From Acidimicrobiales bacterium (GTDB lineage: Bacteria; Actinomycetota; Acidimicrobiia; Acidimicrobiales; RAAP-2): a DNA stretch of 47,134 bases. Made by a program: the position numbers and the translations under genes. The notes under the pieces were generated by a model. That model was not told the DNA's origin, did not search any database, and saw only the letters and a program-made list of their open reading frames with translations. The first letter of the stretch is position 1. Every line of letters starts with the position of its first letter. Shown here piece after piece: positions 29,442-37,396 of this stretch. Location of the stretch: positions 1 to 47,134 of the forward strand of contig JADGOH010000059.1 in assembly GCA_017883025.1 (NCBI GenBank). Reading direction: 5' to 3'.

Positions 29442-29720
29442 TCAGGAAGCGGCGTCCGCGGTGCCGTCCGCGGCAGGAGGCGCCGGTGCGGGTGCCTGGA
29501 CGGCCTGCGGTGCGGCCTGCGGTGCTGCCTCGGTCAGCGGAGCGGCGGTCTCGGCCTTGGCCTCCCCGTTGGCGCCTTCGTCCAGCCCCTTCTTGAACTC
29601 CTTCTGCGCCGAGCCGAGTGAACGGGCCAGCTTCGGGATCTGGGTGGAGCCGAAGAGGACGACCGCGATCACGATCAGGACGATGATGCCCTGCTCGCCG
29701 AAGAGTTCTGCTGGTGCCAT
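29442..29720 (-). CDS. tatA: Twin-arginine translocase subunit TatA/TatE
   Basis: This 92-residue protein has the TatA layout: one N-terminal membrane helix (GIIVLIVIAVVLFGSTQIP, about 11-30) with the conserved FG at the hinge, then the amphipathic helix KLARSLGSAQKEFKKG, then an Ala/Pro-rich acidic tail. TatA oligomers form the transport path for folded proteins, including cofactor proteins such as the Rieske subunit. Start ATG 29720 has GGGGAG 7 nt upstream. A TAACCT at 29752-29757 (minus) could be its -10. tatB and tatC are not in the window. Confidence 0.92.
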   Translation of the reverse strand: MAPAELFGEQGIIVLIVIAVVLFGSTQIPKLARSLGSAQKEFKKGLDEGANGEAKAETAAPLTEAAPQAAPQAVQAPAPAPPAADGTADAAS

Positions 29721-29765
29721 GACGTGTCTCCCCTAATTGCCTGCTACTCACAGGTTAGACGTGGT

Positions 29766-29789
29766 CGGCCGGCGCTGCTGCGCAGGCCG
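29766..29789 (-). terminator. Terminator hairpin after the CopD-like gene
   Basis: CGGCCGGCGC (29766-29775), loop TGCT, GCGCAGGCCG (29780-29789): a 10-bp stem with one mismatch. It begins 7 nt past the stop of the minus-strand CopD-like gene at 29797 and separates that operon from tatA. Confidence 0.5.
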
Positions 29790-29796
29790 ATGTTGC

Positions 29797-30237
29797 TCAG
29801 CCGGCCAGGAAGACGCCCAGGCAGAGGGCAACGACCGAGGCCAGGGCACCGATGGCGCCCCAGACGGCCAGGCCGACCTTCGAGGTCGAGCGCTGGTGGA
29901 GGAAGACGGCGACGCCGGCGATCAGCACGACGGTGATCTTGATGCCGAGCACGGCGTTCCAGGCCGACGAGGCGTGCTTGGCGTCCACGGCCTGGATGTT
30001 CCAGAACCCCGTGACGATCAGGACGGCATATGCCGGCCAGAGCAGCCGTCCGAATGCCCGGGCCACCTTCTTCGGGGCGTCGTCGCCCAGCGACCGGATG
30101 GTCGGGAGCAGTCCGGCCACGGTGAACTGCCCGCCCACCCAGACCGTGGCGGCCAGCACGTGGAGGATGATCCGGAACCCGTCGAGCCCGGGAGCGAGGG
30201 TCGGCCCGGCGGAGGCGAGCACGGCAGCGGTGTGCAT
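29797..30237 (-). CDS. CopD-like four-helix membrane protein
   Basis: This 146-residue protein starts at ATG 30237, 9 nt downstream of the crotonase stop, so it is in the same transcript. Four hydrophobic helices are visible, starting with GFRIILHVLAATVWVGGQFTVAGLL. The His in the first helix and the VWVGG turn are typical of CopD/YebZ-type and related integral membrane families. A second conserved feature is RLLWPAYAVLIVTGFWNI. Copper transport has been proposed for CopD relatives, and the oxidase genes nearby need copper. The similarity is too general to assign that function. Confidence 0.6.
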   Translation of the reverse strand: MHTAAVLASAGPTLAPGLDGFRIILHVLAATVWVGGQFTVAGLLPTIRSLGDDAPKKVARAFGRLLWPAYAVLIVTGFWNIQAVDAKHASSAWNAVLGIKITVVLIAGVAVFLHQRSTSKVGLAVWGAIGALASVVALCLGVFLAG

Positions 30238-30246
30238 GCCGGCCGG

Positions 30247-31008
30247 TTACCTTCCCGTCCAGTTGGGCTCGCGCTTCTCGGCAAAGGCGACGGCGCCCTC
30301 CATGGCGTCGGCCGAGCGCCCGATCTCCCCGAAGACGGCGTCGTTGATGGCCCAGGCCTCCGACTCGGGCAGCTCGCCGGCCTGCTTCATCACCTGCTTC
30401 GACAGGCGGACGGCGAGCGGCGCGTTCTTGGCGATGCGCTCCGCGAGGGCCAGGGCCTCGGTCATCAGCTGGTCGGCGGGCACCACCCGGTTGACCAGGC
30501 CGATCTGCAGGGCGCGCTCGGCGCTGATGGGCTCACCGGTCAGCGCCATCTCCAGTGCGACGGCCCGGGGGATGCGCTTCGGCAGGCGGATGAGCCCGCC
30601 GGCGCCCGCCACCAGGCCACGGGCCACCTCGGGAATCCCGAACTTGGCGTGGTCGGCCGCCACCACCAGGTCACAGCTCAGCACGATCTCGCACCCGCCG
30701 GCCAGGGCCGAGCCGTTGCACGCGGCGATCAGCGCCTTCGGGAAGTCCCGCTTGGTGATGCCACCGAAGCCCTTCTCGGTGATGGGGAACTCGCCGGTGG
30801 CGAAGGCCTTCAGGTCCATGCCCGCCGAGAACGCCTTGTCGCCCGCCGCGGTCAGCACCACGACCCAGACGTCGTCGTCGGCTTCGATCTCGTCGAGGGC
30901 GCTCGACAGCGCGGTGGCGGTGGCCAGGTTGATGGCGTTGCGCGCCTCGGGACGGTTGATCGTGAGGATCTCGATGTGACCTTGGCGATCGCGGAGCAGT
31001 TCGGACAT
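30247..31008 (-). CDS. Enoyl-CoA hydratase/isomerase (crotonase) family protein
   Basis: This 253-residue protein starts at ATG 31008 with GGGAG 6 nt upstream. The opening LTINRPEARNAIN is the classic crotonase start. The oxyanion hole lies in FSAGMDLKAF and GSALAGGCEIVLSCD. Both Glu positions are kept (E107 in GGCEIV and E127 in GIPEVARGLVAGAGG), so hydratase activity is plausible. The C-terminal EKREPNWTGR is the typical end of the family. It lies 23 nt downstream of the thiolase-like gene and is likely co-transcribed with it, which fits fatty acid, sterol or aromatic acyl-CoA breakdown. Confidence 0.88.
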   Translation of the reverse strand: MSELLRDRQGHIEILTINRPEARNAINLATATALSSALDEIEADDDVWVVVLTAAGDKAFSAGMDLKAFATGEFPITEKGFGGITKRDFPKALIAACNGSALAGGCEIVLSCDLVVAADHAKFGIPEVARGLVAGAGGLIRLPKRIPRAVALEMALTGEPISAERALQIGLVNRVVPADQLMTEALALAERIAKNAPLAVRLSKQVMKQAGELPESEAWAINDAVFGEIGRSADAMEGAVAFAEKREPNWTGR

Positions 31009-31031
31009 GGTGGTCTCCCAGGCAAGAGGTA

Positions 31032-32567
31032 TCAGCGTTCCGCCAGACGGTAGCGCGGCTCGCCGGCCTGGACGACCACGGAGCCGCCGACGAGGCCGGG
31101 GACGTCGAGATCGCCCATGGCGGCGACGACCGAGTCGTCCGCCGGGGCGAGGGCCATCTGGCGCCCGTCGGCCAGCCTGGCCACGAGCAGCGCGCCGGCC
31201 GCCGCCCCGTCGTTGTCACGCCACAGGGTGGCCGCCACGACGGTGGCCGACTCGGGGGCGTCGAGCACGTCGGCCACTTCGACGGCGCTGGCGTCGATGG
31301 CGGCCTGGGCGCCGGCGGTGTCCCCGCGGTGGAACCCGGCCGGTGGCGGGGTGGAGCCGTAGACGCCGAGGGCGTGCTTGGTGACGAACCAGCCGAGCCC
31401 GGTGGCGAGGCCGAGCCGCGTGGCCCCGCCGCCGTCCTCGCGCAGCAGGTCGGTGAGGGTGGCGATCCCGTGGGTCGTGTAGTTGTTGCCAGGCCCCCCG
31501 AAGTACGGGAGGCCCCCGGTAACGGTCAGTCCCCGGGCGTCGTCGGTGGCGATGCCCAGGGCGGCGGTCGCCAGTTGCACGGCGGACGGGAAACACGAGT
31601 AGATGTCCATCCGGTCGATGTCGTCGATCCCGACCGTGCGCCCGGCGGCTGCCGATGCCGACGCGAACAGGGCGCGGCCGGCCGCCGCGATGGCGGGGGA
31701 GCGACCTGGGTCGGGACGTTGGGACACGAACCGGACGTCGACGGCCTCGGCGCCCGACCACACGAACACGGCCCGGTCGGCCACGCCGGCCCGTCGCGCC
31801 TCGGCCAGCGAGCACACGACGAGGGCCGCGGACTGGTCGGAGCCGAGGAAGGCGGTCATGCGCTTCGTGTAGGGCTCGCAGACGATCCGGTTGTCGGGGG
31901 AGGGGGTGGCGATCTCCGACGCGGTGCGCTCCTCGGGGAACCACGCGTACCGGTGGGCCGCCGCCACCCTGGTGAACGGAGCCATGAGTTCGCCGAGGAC
32001 GGCCCGGTGCGCGGCGGCGTCGTGGCCGGCACGTGACGCCAGCACGCTCTCGAACAGCGGGTACACGTGCACGGGGGCGAGCATGGCGACGGCCAGCTCC
32101 GCCGGTCCGAACCCGGGAGCATCGTCGCCCACGACGGGGTCGGGCGCGAGCTCGCCCCGGCCCTCGTCGCGAGGCAGCCCCTGGGCCCGGCGGGACCGGG
32201 ACGACCGGATGGCTTCGGCCCCGGCGATCAGTGTGACCGATCGTTCGCCGCCGGCGATGGCGGAGGCCGCCCGGTTGACGAGCCACTGGGGCGTGTTGCC
32301 CCCGACGGTGGTCACCTCCCGTCGGACGTCGGGCCCGAGGCCCAGCGCCTCGGCCAGTTCGGTTGCCGGGGCCGGCCCCGCCTTGGTCATGATGTCCACG
32401 ACGGTGACCCGGTCGATCCGGTCGCGCAGGCGTGGCACGTCGGCCAGCGCCGCCTCGCACGCCCGGGCCATGAGGTCGACCGGGTTCACCAGCGCCTCGC
32501 GCTCGAGGGCCTGGCCCGACGCGATGACGACGGGGAGGCATTCGGGGTCGGTCGGCGACTGCGGCAT
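31032..32567 (-). CDS. Thiolase-like protein (acetyl-CoA acetyltransferase family) without the usual N-terminal Cys
   Basis: This 511-residue protein starts at ATG 32567 with GAGGA upstream; a longer frame exists but its extra residues are low-complexity Pro/Arg. The thiolase fold is recognisable in LVNPVDLMARACEAAL, VTTVGGNTPQWLVNRAASAIAGGERSVTLIAGAEA and TVTGGLPYFGGPGNNYTTHGIA. At the position where degradative thiolases have the acyl-accepting Cys, this protein reads VGGNTPQW. A Cys occurs later in MDIYSCFPSAVQ. A C-terminal all-beta segment (VVVAATLWRDNDGAAAGALLVARL) follows. Similar large proteins are annotated as acetyl-CoA acetyltransferases in mycobacteria, but the reaction is not certain. 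Confidence 0.75.
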   Translation of the reverse strand: MPQSPTDPECLPVVIASGQALEREALVNPVDLMARACEAALADVPRLRDRIDRVTVVDIMTKAGPAPATELAEALGLGPDVRREVTTVGGNTPQWLVNRAASAIAGGERSVTLIAGAEAIRSSRSRRAQGLPRDEGRGELAPDPVVGDDAPGFGPAELAVAMLAPVHVYPLFESVLASRAGHDAAAHRAVLGELMAPFTRVAAAHRYAWFPEERTASEIATPSPDNRIVCEPYTKRMTAFLGSDQSAALVVCSLAEARRAGVADRAVFVWSGAEAVDVRFVSQRPDPGRSPAIAAAGRALFASASAAAGRTVGIDDIDRMDIYSCFPSAVQLATAALGIATDDARGLTVTGGLPYFGGPGNNYTTHGIATLTDLLREDGGGATRLGLATGLGWFVTKHALGVYGSTPPPAGFHRGDTAGAQAAIDASAVEVADVLDAPESATVVAATLWRDNDGAAAGALLVARLADGRQMALAPADDSVVAAMGDLDVPGLVGGSVVVQAGEPRYRLAER

Positions 32568-32590
32568 CGGTGGCGTCCTCGGGGTGTCGG

Positions 32591-32636
32591 GTGCGGGCGG
32601 GTCGTGTGGCCGGGTGCGGGCGGGTCGTGTGGCTGG
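32591..32636. repeat. Two-copy 23-bp tandem repeat in the divergent promoter region
   Basis: The 23-bp unit at 32591-32613 recurs at 32614-32636 with one mismatch. Each copy contains GTGCGGGCGGGTCGTGTGG. It lies in the 194-bp gap between the thiolase-like gene and the GH1 gene. It could be replication slippage or paired regulator sites. Confidence 0.7.
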
Positions 32637-32747
32637 ACGGTCGGATGGGACCGGTGGCCGTACGGGGCGGCAAGCTACCATCGCCACCCTGGGGAGGCCC
32701 CTCGGCGGGCGGCCCGACACGAGGAAGTGGGCGCGACGTGGCGACAC

Positions 32748-32755
32748 GGGAGGAG
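32748..32755 (+). promoter_or_regulatory. Ribosome binding site GGGAGGAG fixing the GH1 start
   Basis: GGGAGGAG lies 6 nt before GTG 32762. It favours that codon over GTG 32738 and over the longer open frame. Confidence 0.65.
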
Positions 32756-32761
32756 TCAGCA

Positions 32762-34231
32762 GTGGTGGGCCGCACGCCGTCGTCGGCGGGCGCCGGACTC
32801 GTGCCCCCCGGTTTCCTGCTGGGCGTGGCCACCGCCGGATTCCAGGTCGAGGGCGGGTTCAACGGCCCCGACCAGCCGGCCAACAACTGGCTGGCCTGGG
32901 AGCAGGTGGGCCGGGTGACCCCGTCGGGCGACGCCGTGGGATTCTGGGATCGGCCCGGGGAGGCCCTCGACCGGGCCGCCGCCATCGGGTGCGACAGCTT
33001 CCGCCTGAGCGTGGAGTGGGCCAGGGTGATGCCCGAGCGCGGGGTCGTCGACCGGACCGCACTCGACCGCTACCGCTCGATCGTCGACGGCTGCGTCGAG
33101 CGCGGGCTCACCCCCCTGGTCACCCTCCACCACTTCACCCACCCGGCGTGGCTGGGCGAGGACCTCTGGCTCCGGCCGGACGCGCCGGCGCGGTTCGCGG
33201 CCTACGCCCGCGCCGTGGTCCCCGCCCTGGTCCCGGCGGCACGGCACTGGGTGACGATCAACGAGGTCAACGTCCTGGCGCTCATGACCTACGTCCTCGG
33301 TGCCTTCCCCCCGGGCCGCACCGCCGGGTTGGCCGACGCCGCCCTGGCACTCGACAACCTGCTGGCCGCTCACGTCTTCGCCTACGACGCCATCCACGCC
33401 GGGCGGCCCGACGCCGTGGTCACCACCAACAACGCGTCCGTCACCGTCTACGAGTACGACCGGCTCCTGGTCGACCTGCTGCTCGCCCGGAACCACGGCG
33501 TCGAGCGCAGGGACCTCGACGCCTGGGTGACCGACCGGCGCCGGCGCCACTACGCCCTGCTGCCCACACCCGGCGTGGGCGAGGACCTGCTGCGCCGGGC
33601 CGCCGCCCGGCTCGCCCCCTACGGGTCGACCGGCCGACCGCGGCCGACGCCGCAGCGCGTGCTCGCCGCCCTCGAGGCCAGTCCCCACGAGCGCCCGCTC
33701 GACGTGCTGGGCATCGACTACTACGACCCGCAGGCGGCCCGGCATTTCCGTGTGCCCGGGCACCGGACCGCCGGCGGCCGTTCGTCGGCCCCGGCCAGGG
33801 AACTGTGGGACGACCCGCCGGACCCGGGCGGGCTGGCCCGGTGGCTCGGAGTCCAGCACGAACTCGCGCCCGGACTGCCCCTGTGGGTGGTGGAGAACGG
33901 GCTGTGCAATCGGGTGCGCAACGGGCGTTCCTTCGGACGCCTCGACGGCTGGGACCGCCCCCGCTACCTTCGCGAGAACCTGGCCGCCGTGGTGTCGGCG
34001 GTGGACGCCGGCGTACCCGTCGAGGGCTATTGGCACTGGTCGCTGGTCGACAACTACGAGTGGGGCTCCTACGAGCCGCGCTTCGGCCTCCACGGCGTCG
34101 ACCGCGACCGCGGCCCCGACGGCGGGACGTGGCTCGACACCGACGCCATGGGCCGTGACGCGGCCGGCGAGTACCGCAGGCTCATCGCCGGGCTGCGCTC
34201 CGGTGACCGGTCGGTCCTCGACGCCGGCTGA
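32762..34231 (+). CDS. Glycoside hydrolase family 1 (beta-glucosidase-like)
   Basis: This 489-residue (beta/alpha)8 enzyme starts at GTG 32762. GH1 signatures are FLLGVATAGFQVEGG (sugar-contacting Gln), FRLSVEWARVMPERG, VTLHHFTHPAWL, the acid/base Glu in TINEV (E168) and the nucleophile Glu in WVVENGL (E379), then EGYWHWSLVDNYEWGSYEPRFGLHGVD. Both catalytic residues are present, so it should be a retaining beta-glycosidase. Two family positions are unusual: TxNEP is TINEV and the GxNYY segment is GIDYY. The region between residues 245 and 350 is also atypical. There is no signal peptide, so it is intracellular. Cellobiose or another beta-glucoside is a guess. Confidence 0.88.
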   Translation: MVGRTPSSAGAGLVPPGFLLGVATAGFQVEGGFNGPDQPANNWLAWEQVGRVTPSGDAVGFWDRPGEALDRAAAIGCDSFRLSVEWARVMPERGVVDRTALDRYRSIVDGCVERGLTPLVTLHHFTHPAWLGEDLWLRPDAPARFAAYARAVVPALVPAARHWVTINEVNVLALMTYVLGAFPPGRTAGLADAALALDNLLAAHVFAYDAIHAGRPDAVVTTNNASVTVYEYDRLLVDLLLARNHGVERRDLDAWVTDRRRRHYALLPTPGVGEDLLRRAAARLAPYGSTGRPRPTPQRVLAALEASPHERPLDVLGIDYYDPQAARHFRVPGHRTAGGRSSAPARELWDDPPDPGGLARWLGVQHELAPGLPLWVVENGLCNRVRNGRSFGRLDGWDRPRYLRENLAAVVSAVDAGVPVEGYWHWSLVDNYEWGSYEPRFGLHGVDRDRGPDGGTWLDTDAMGRDAAGEYRRLIAGLRSGDRSVLDAG

Positions 34232-34240
34232 ACGCGCCGG

Positions 34241-35212
34241 TCAGCGCCCGGCGAACCGGGACATGCCGGCGATCACGCCCTCTGCCTCGGCCACGATGCG
34301 GCGCACGAGGTCGCCCGCCGGCTCCAGCGTGTCGATGGCGCCCACTCCCTGGCCGGTCGGGTAGCCCTCCGTGGCCGGGTCCACGCCCGGCGTCTCGGCG
34401 CCGCCGCCGAGGTGCCACGCCCCGTCCCGCATCGACCGGCCGAGCTGTCCCGGGAACGGCTGCAGCTCTGCCGGGTGGTCCTCGAAGAACTGGGTGTACT
34501 CGTTGCGCAGGACCCGCATGGTCTTGCCGGAGAACGCCCGGCTGATCGTGGTCGAGTCCTCCCGGGCGGCCAGCAGTGCGTCCTTGTAGCCGGTCACGCT
34601 GCGGGCCTCGGGTGTGGCGATGAACCGGGTGCCCATCCACACGCCGTCGGCGCCGAGGGCGAGGGCTGCGGCCAGGCCCCGGCCGTCCACGATCCCGCCG
34701 GCCGCAACCACCGGGATGGCGTCGCCGACCGCGTCGACGATCTGCGGCACCAGCGGCATGGTGGCGACGAGGCCGGTGTGCCCGCCGGCCTCGGTGCCCT
34801 GGGCGACGACCATGTCGCATCCGGCATCGAGCGCCCGCCGGGCGTGGTCGACCTTGCCGCACATGTTCACGACCAGCACGCCGTGGGCGTGACAGAGCTC
34901 GACGACCTCGCCCGGCACGCCCAGGCCGGCCACGAACACCGTCGCCCCGCCCTCGATGATCTGCTCGACCTGGGCGACCATCGAGCCGGGCATGGCGGTG
35001 AGCAGATCGACGCCGAATGGCTTGGACGTGGCGCTCCGAACGGTGGCGATCTCGTCGACCATCCGCCGCTCGTTCATGGTCGAGGCGCCGAGGCAGCCGA
35101 AGCCGCCCGCCTCGGACACGGCGGTCACCAGGGTCGAGTACGAGACACCGCCCATGCCGGCGAGCATGACCGGGTGTTCGACGCCCAGCAGTTCGGTGAG
35201 TCTCGTCTCCAC
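34241..35212 (-). CDS. Nitronate monooxygenase / 2-nitropropane dioxygenase-like flavoenzyme
   Basis: This 323-residue FMN-dependent TIM-barrel protein starts at GTG 35212, which has GAGGAGG 5 nt upstream. Family features are TELLGVEHPVMLAGMGGVSYSTLVTAVSEAGGFG, VAQGTEAGGHTG (flavin/His loop), PVVAAGGIVDGRGLAAALALGADGVWMGTRF and a C-terminal YPTGQGVGAIDTLEPAGDLV. Proteins of this group oxidise nitronates, but many actinobacterial members are close to 2-nitropropane dioxygenase-like enzymes with unknown substrates. A possible -10 (TAGGGT, 35247-35252 minus) lies 35 bp upstream. It converges with the GH1 gene, with 9 nt between stops. Confidence 0.85.
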   Translation of the reverse strand: METRLTELLGVEHPVMLAGMGGVSYSTLVTAVSEAGGFGCLGASTMNERRMVDEIATVRSATSKPFGVDLLTAMPGSMVAQVEQIIEGGATVFVAGLGVPGEVVELCHAHGVLVVNMCGKVDHARRALDAGCDMVVAQGTEAGGHTGLVATMPLVPQIVDAVGDAIPVVAAGGIVDGRGLAAALALGADGVWMGTRFIATPEARSVTGYKDALLAAREDSTTISRAFSGKTMRVLRNEYTQFFEDHPAELQPFPGQLGRSMRDGAWHLGGGAETPGVDPATEGYPTGQGVGAIDTLEPAGDLVRRIVAEAEGVIAGMSRFAGR

Positions 35213-35217
35213 GGCGG

Positions 35218-35224
35218 CCTCCTC
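35218..35224 (-). promoter_or_regulatory. Ribosome binding site GAGGAGG of the nitronate monooxygenase-like gene
   Basis: GAGGAGG is 5 nt before GTG 35212 on the minus strand and decides the start against an in-frame ATG 12 codons upstream. Confidence 0.6.
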
Positions 35225-35307
35225 GGGGTCGGGTCCGGGCGTCCGCACCCTAGCGGCGCTCCGAGGCGACCGGCGGCTGCGTGGGTTGGACCGGGCGGGC
35301 GGGGCGG

Positions 35308-35544
35308 CTACACGAGGTAGGGGCAGTGGCGGCAGCCCTGGTGGCAGCAGGCGCCCCGTCCGGCCAGGTAGTCCGAGGTCATGACCAGGTAGCCGGTCGC
35401 AGGGTCGACGTAGCCGGTGGCCCCCGAAGCACGGGCAGCGCGGTGGGCGTCCAGGATCGCGGCGCGCATCGGGTGGTCGGGCGCGAGCCGGGTGGGGTGT
35501 GGCTCGTCCGGTCCCCGGTCGGCGAGGGGCTCGCGCCCCGTCAT
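35308..35544 (-). CDS. DUF5522-like Cys-rich mini-protein
   Basis: This 78-residue protein starts at ATG 35544, 25 nt after the MFS stop on the same strand. The C-terminal half is the conserved part: GYVDPATGYLVMTSDYLAGRG, then a metal-type cluster ACCHQGCRHCPY with C66, C67, C71 and C74. The G-CC-x3-C-x2-CPY ending matches the short bacterial and eukaryotic proteins grouped as DUF5522, whose function is unknown. Four closely spaced Cys plus His suggest zinc or iron-sulfur binding. There is no Shine-Dalgarno sequence. An in-frame frame extends upstream into the MFS gene but is unlikely to be used. Confidence 0.7.
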   Translation of the reverse strand: MTGREPLADRGPDEPHPTRLAPDHPMRAAILDAHRAARASGATGYVDPATGYLVMTSDYLAGRGACCHQGCRHCPYLV

Positions 35545-35569
35545 CGGCCGCGGCGCCGGTCCGTGCGGG

Positions 35570-37240
35570 TCACCCGGCGTGGGAGGCGGTCGCCGGCGGT
35601 GACCCGTCGGCGACCCCGGCCCCGTCAACCGGTGCGACCTCGGTGTCTCCAGCGGTGGGGCGGCCACCTCCGGGTCCCGTGGCGTCCCCGGCCGGCTTCC
35701 AGTCGCCGTCGCCGATGCTCGGTACGAAGTCCTTCTGCCGCACCAGGAACAGGCAGCCGACGGCGCCCACGAAGGCCACGACGGCGGCGATCCCCATCAG
35801 GTGGTCGAAGGTCGACACGAAGCCGGCCTGGTAGGCGCTGAACAAGGCGTGCCGCCCCGCCTCGACCGGGATGGCGGCCACCGCCTGGCGTATGCCACCG
35901 GAGGACAGGGCCTGCCCGAGGTGGCTGCCGCCGTGGGCGAGGACGCCGGTGCCGACCGGCGTCGACTGGAGCGACGTCACCACCGCCGGTTTGATCTGGT
36001 GGACGAACACCGCGCCCAGGCCGGCGATGCCGGTGGCGATCCCGACCTGGCGGAACGTACTGGCCGCGCCGGTGGCCATGCCGCTGCGCTCGGGGGGCAC
36101 GACCGACACCGAGGCCGAGGCCAGCACCGGGTTGGTGATGCCGATCCCGATCCCGCCGATCAGGAATCCCGGCAGCAGGACCAGCCACGTCGATGTCGCC
36201 TGGACGTGGGACATCAGCTCGCAGCTGAACGAGACGAGCGCGAGGCCCAGCCCCATCATGAACCGCGCCTGGACCCGCACGGTGAGCTTGCCTGCGATCG
36301 GTGCCGCGAAGAAGGCGAGCATGGTCAGCGGCAGGAAGCGCAGGCCGGCCTGGAACGGCGAGTAGCCGAGGACCGTCTGCATGTAGAGGGTGAGGTAGAG
36401 GAACATGGCGAAGATCGAAGCCGACAGGGTGAACGACCCGAGCGCAACGCCGACCATCGCCGGGCGCCGGAACAGCCCGAGGTCGAGCATCGGGTCGGAC
36501 TGGCGCCACTCGCCGGCCAGGAAGACGGCCATCAGGACGGCCGACCCGATCAGCATCGACACGATGTACGTGCTGCCCCAGCCCTTGGCGTTGCCCTGGA
36601 CGAGGGCGTAGACGAGCAGGAACAGCGACGCGGTGAAGGAGACGAAGCCGAGCCAGTCGATCCGGCGCCCGGTCGAGAACTTGGCGTTGTCCACCTTGGC
36701 CAGGGTGATCAGCACGGCGACCACGCCGATCGGGATGTTGATGAAGAAGATCCACCGCCAGCCGATGCCGCTGGTGATGGCCCCGCCGACGAGTGGGCCG
36801 ATGGCCACGGCGCCGCCCACGACGGCGCCGTACACGCCGATCGCCGTGCCCCGCTCCTTGCCCGAGAACGCCTGGGCGATGAGTGCGAGCGACGTGGCGA
36901 ACATGATCGCCCCGCCGACGCCCTGTGCGGCACGCGACAGGTTGAGCATGAGCGGGGTGGTGGCCAGCCCACAGGTGAGGGAGGCGAGGGAGAACAGGAC
37001 CAGGCCGATGGCGAACATGCCGCGGCGGCCGTACATGTCGCCGAGCACACCGGCGGTGAGAAGGAACGCGGCGAGCGTCAGGGCGTAGGCGTCCACCACC
37101 CACTGGAGGTCGGCGAAGGACGAGTGGAGGGCGACCTGGATGTCCGGCAGCGCCACGTTCACGACGGTGATGTCGAGCAGCAGCATGAACGTCCCGCAGC
37201 AGACGGCGATCAGGGTCCACCACTTGCGCTCCACGGTCAC
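35570..37240 (-). CDS. MFS drug-type exporter, DHA2 (14-helix, EmrB/QacA) family
   Basis: This 556-residue membrane protein is expected to have 14 helices. Motif D1 is LLDITVVNVALPDIQ in helix 1. Motif A is GVLGDMYGRRGMF between helices 2 and 3. The antiporter motif C region is AIGPLVGGAITSGIGWRWIFFINIPIG. DHA2 members export drugs, dyes or endogenous metabolites by proton antiport. Start GTG 37240 is preferred because the protein then begins just before the first helix; GTG 37234 is also possible. A TTGCCG-18-TATACA promoter lies 67 bp upstream. The cytoplasmic C-terminal tail is Gly/Pro-rich. The substrate is unknown. Confidence 0.9.
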   Translation of the reverse strand: MTVERKWWTLIAVCCGTFMLLLDITVVNVALPDIQVALHSSFADLQWVVDAYALTLAAFLLTAGVLGDMYGRRGMFAIGLVLFSLASLTCGLATTPLMLNLSRAAQGVGGAIMFATSLALIAQAFSGKERGTAIGVYGAVVGGAVAIGPLVGGAITSGIGWRWIFFINIPIGVVAVLITLAKVDNAKFSTGRRIDWLGFVSFTASLFLLVYALVQGNAKGWGSTYIVSMLIGSAVLMAVFLAGEWRQSDPMLDLGLFRRPAMVGVALGSFTLSASIFAMFLYLTLYMQTVLGYSPFQAGLRFLPLTMLAFFAAPIAGKLTVRVQARFMMGLGLALVSFSCELMSHVQATSTWLVLLPGFLIGGIGIGITNPVLASASVSVVPPERSGMATGAASTFRQVGIATGIAGLGAVFVHQIKPAVVTSLQSTPVGTGVLAHGGSHLGQALSSGGIRQAVAAIPVEAGRHALFSAYQAGFVSTFDHLMGIAAVVAFVGAVGCLFLVRQKDFVPSIGDGDWKPAGDATGPGGGRPTAGDTEVAPVDGAGVADGSPPATASHAG

Positions 37241-37306
37241 TCCCCAGTCCAGTCCGCCACCTGCCTCAACCCGACCGGCGCGCCGTCGCCGACCGCTGTC
37301 GGAGCA

Positions 37307-37336
37307 TGTATAGACCACCGCGTCCGGGACCGGCAA
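37307..37336 (-). promoter_or_regulatory. -35/-10 promoter of the MFS gene
   Basis: On the minus strand TTGCCG (37336-37331), 18-bp spacer, TATACA (37312-37307). It predicts a leader of about 60 nt, unlike the leaderless genes nearby. Confidence 0.4.
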
Positions 37337-37396
37337 CGGAGCACGGCGCCCGCCGCCGGATCTCCCACCGGGGTCGGCGCGGCCGGAGTCGCCGGC

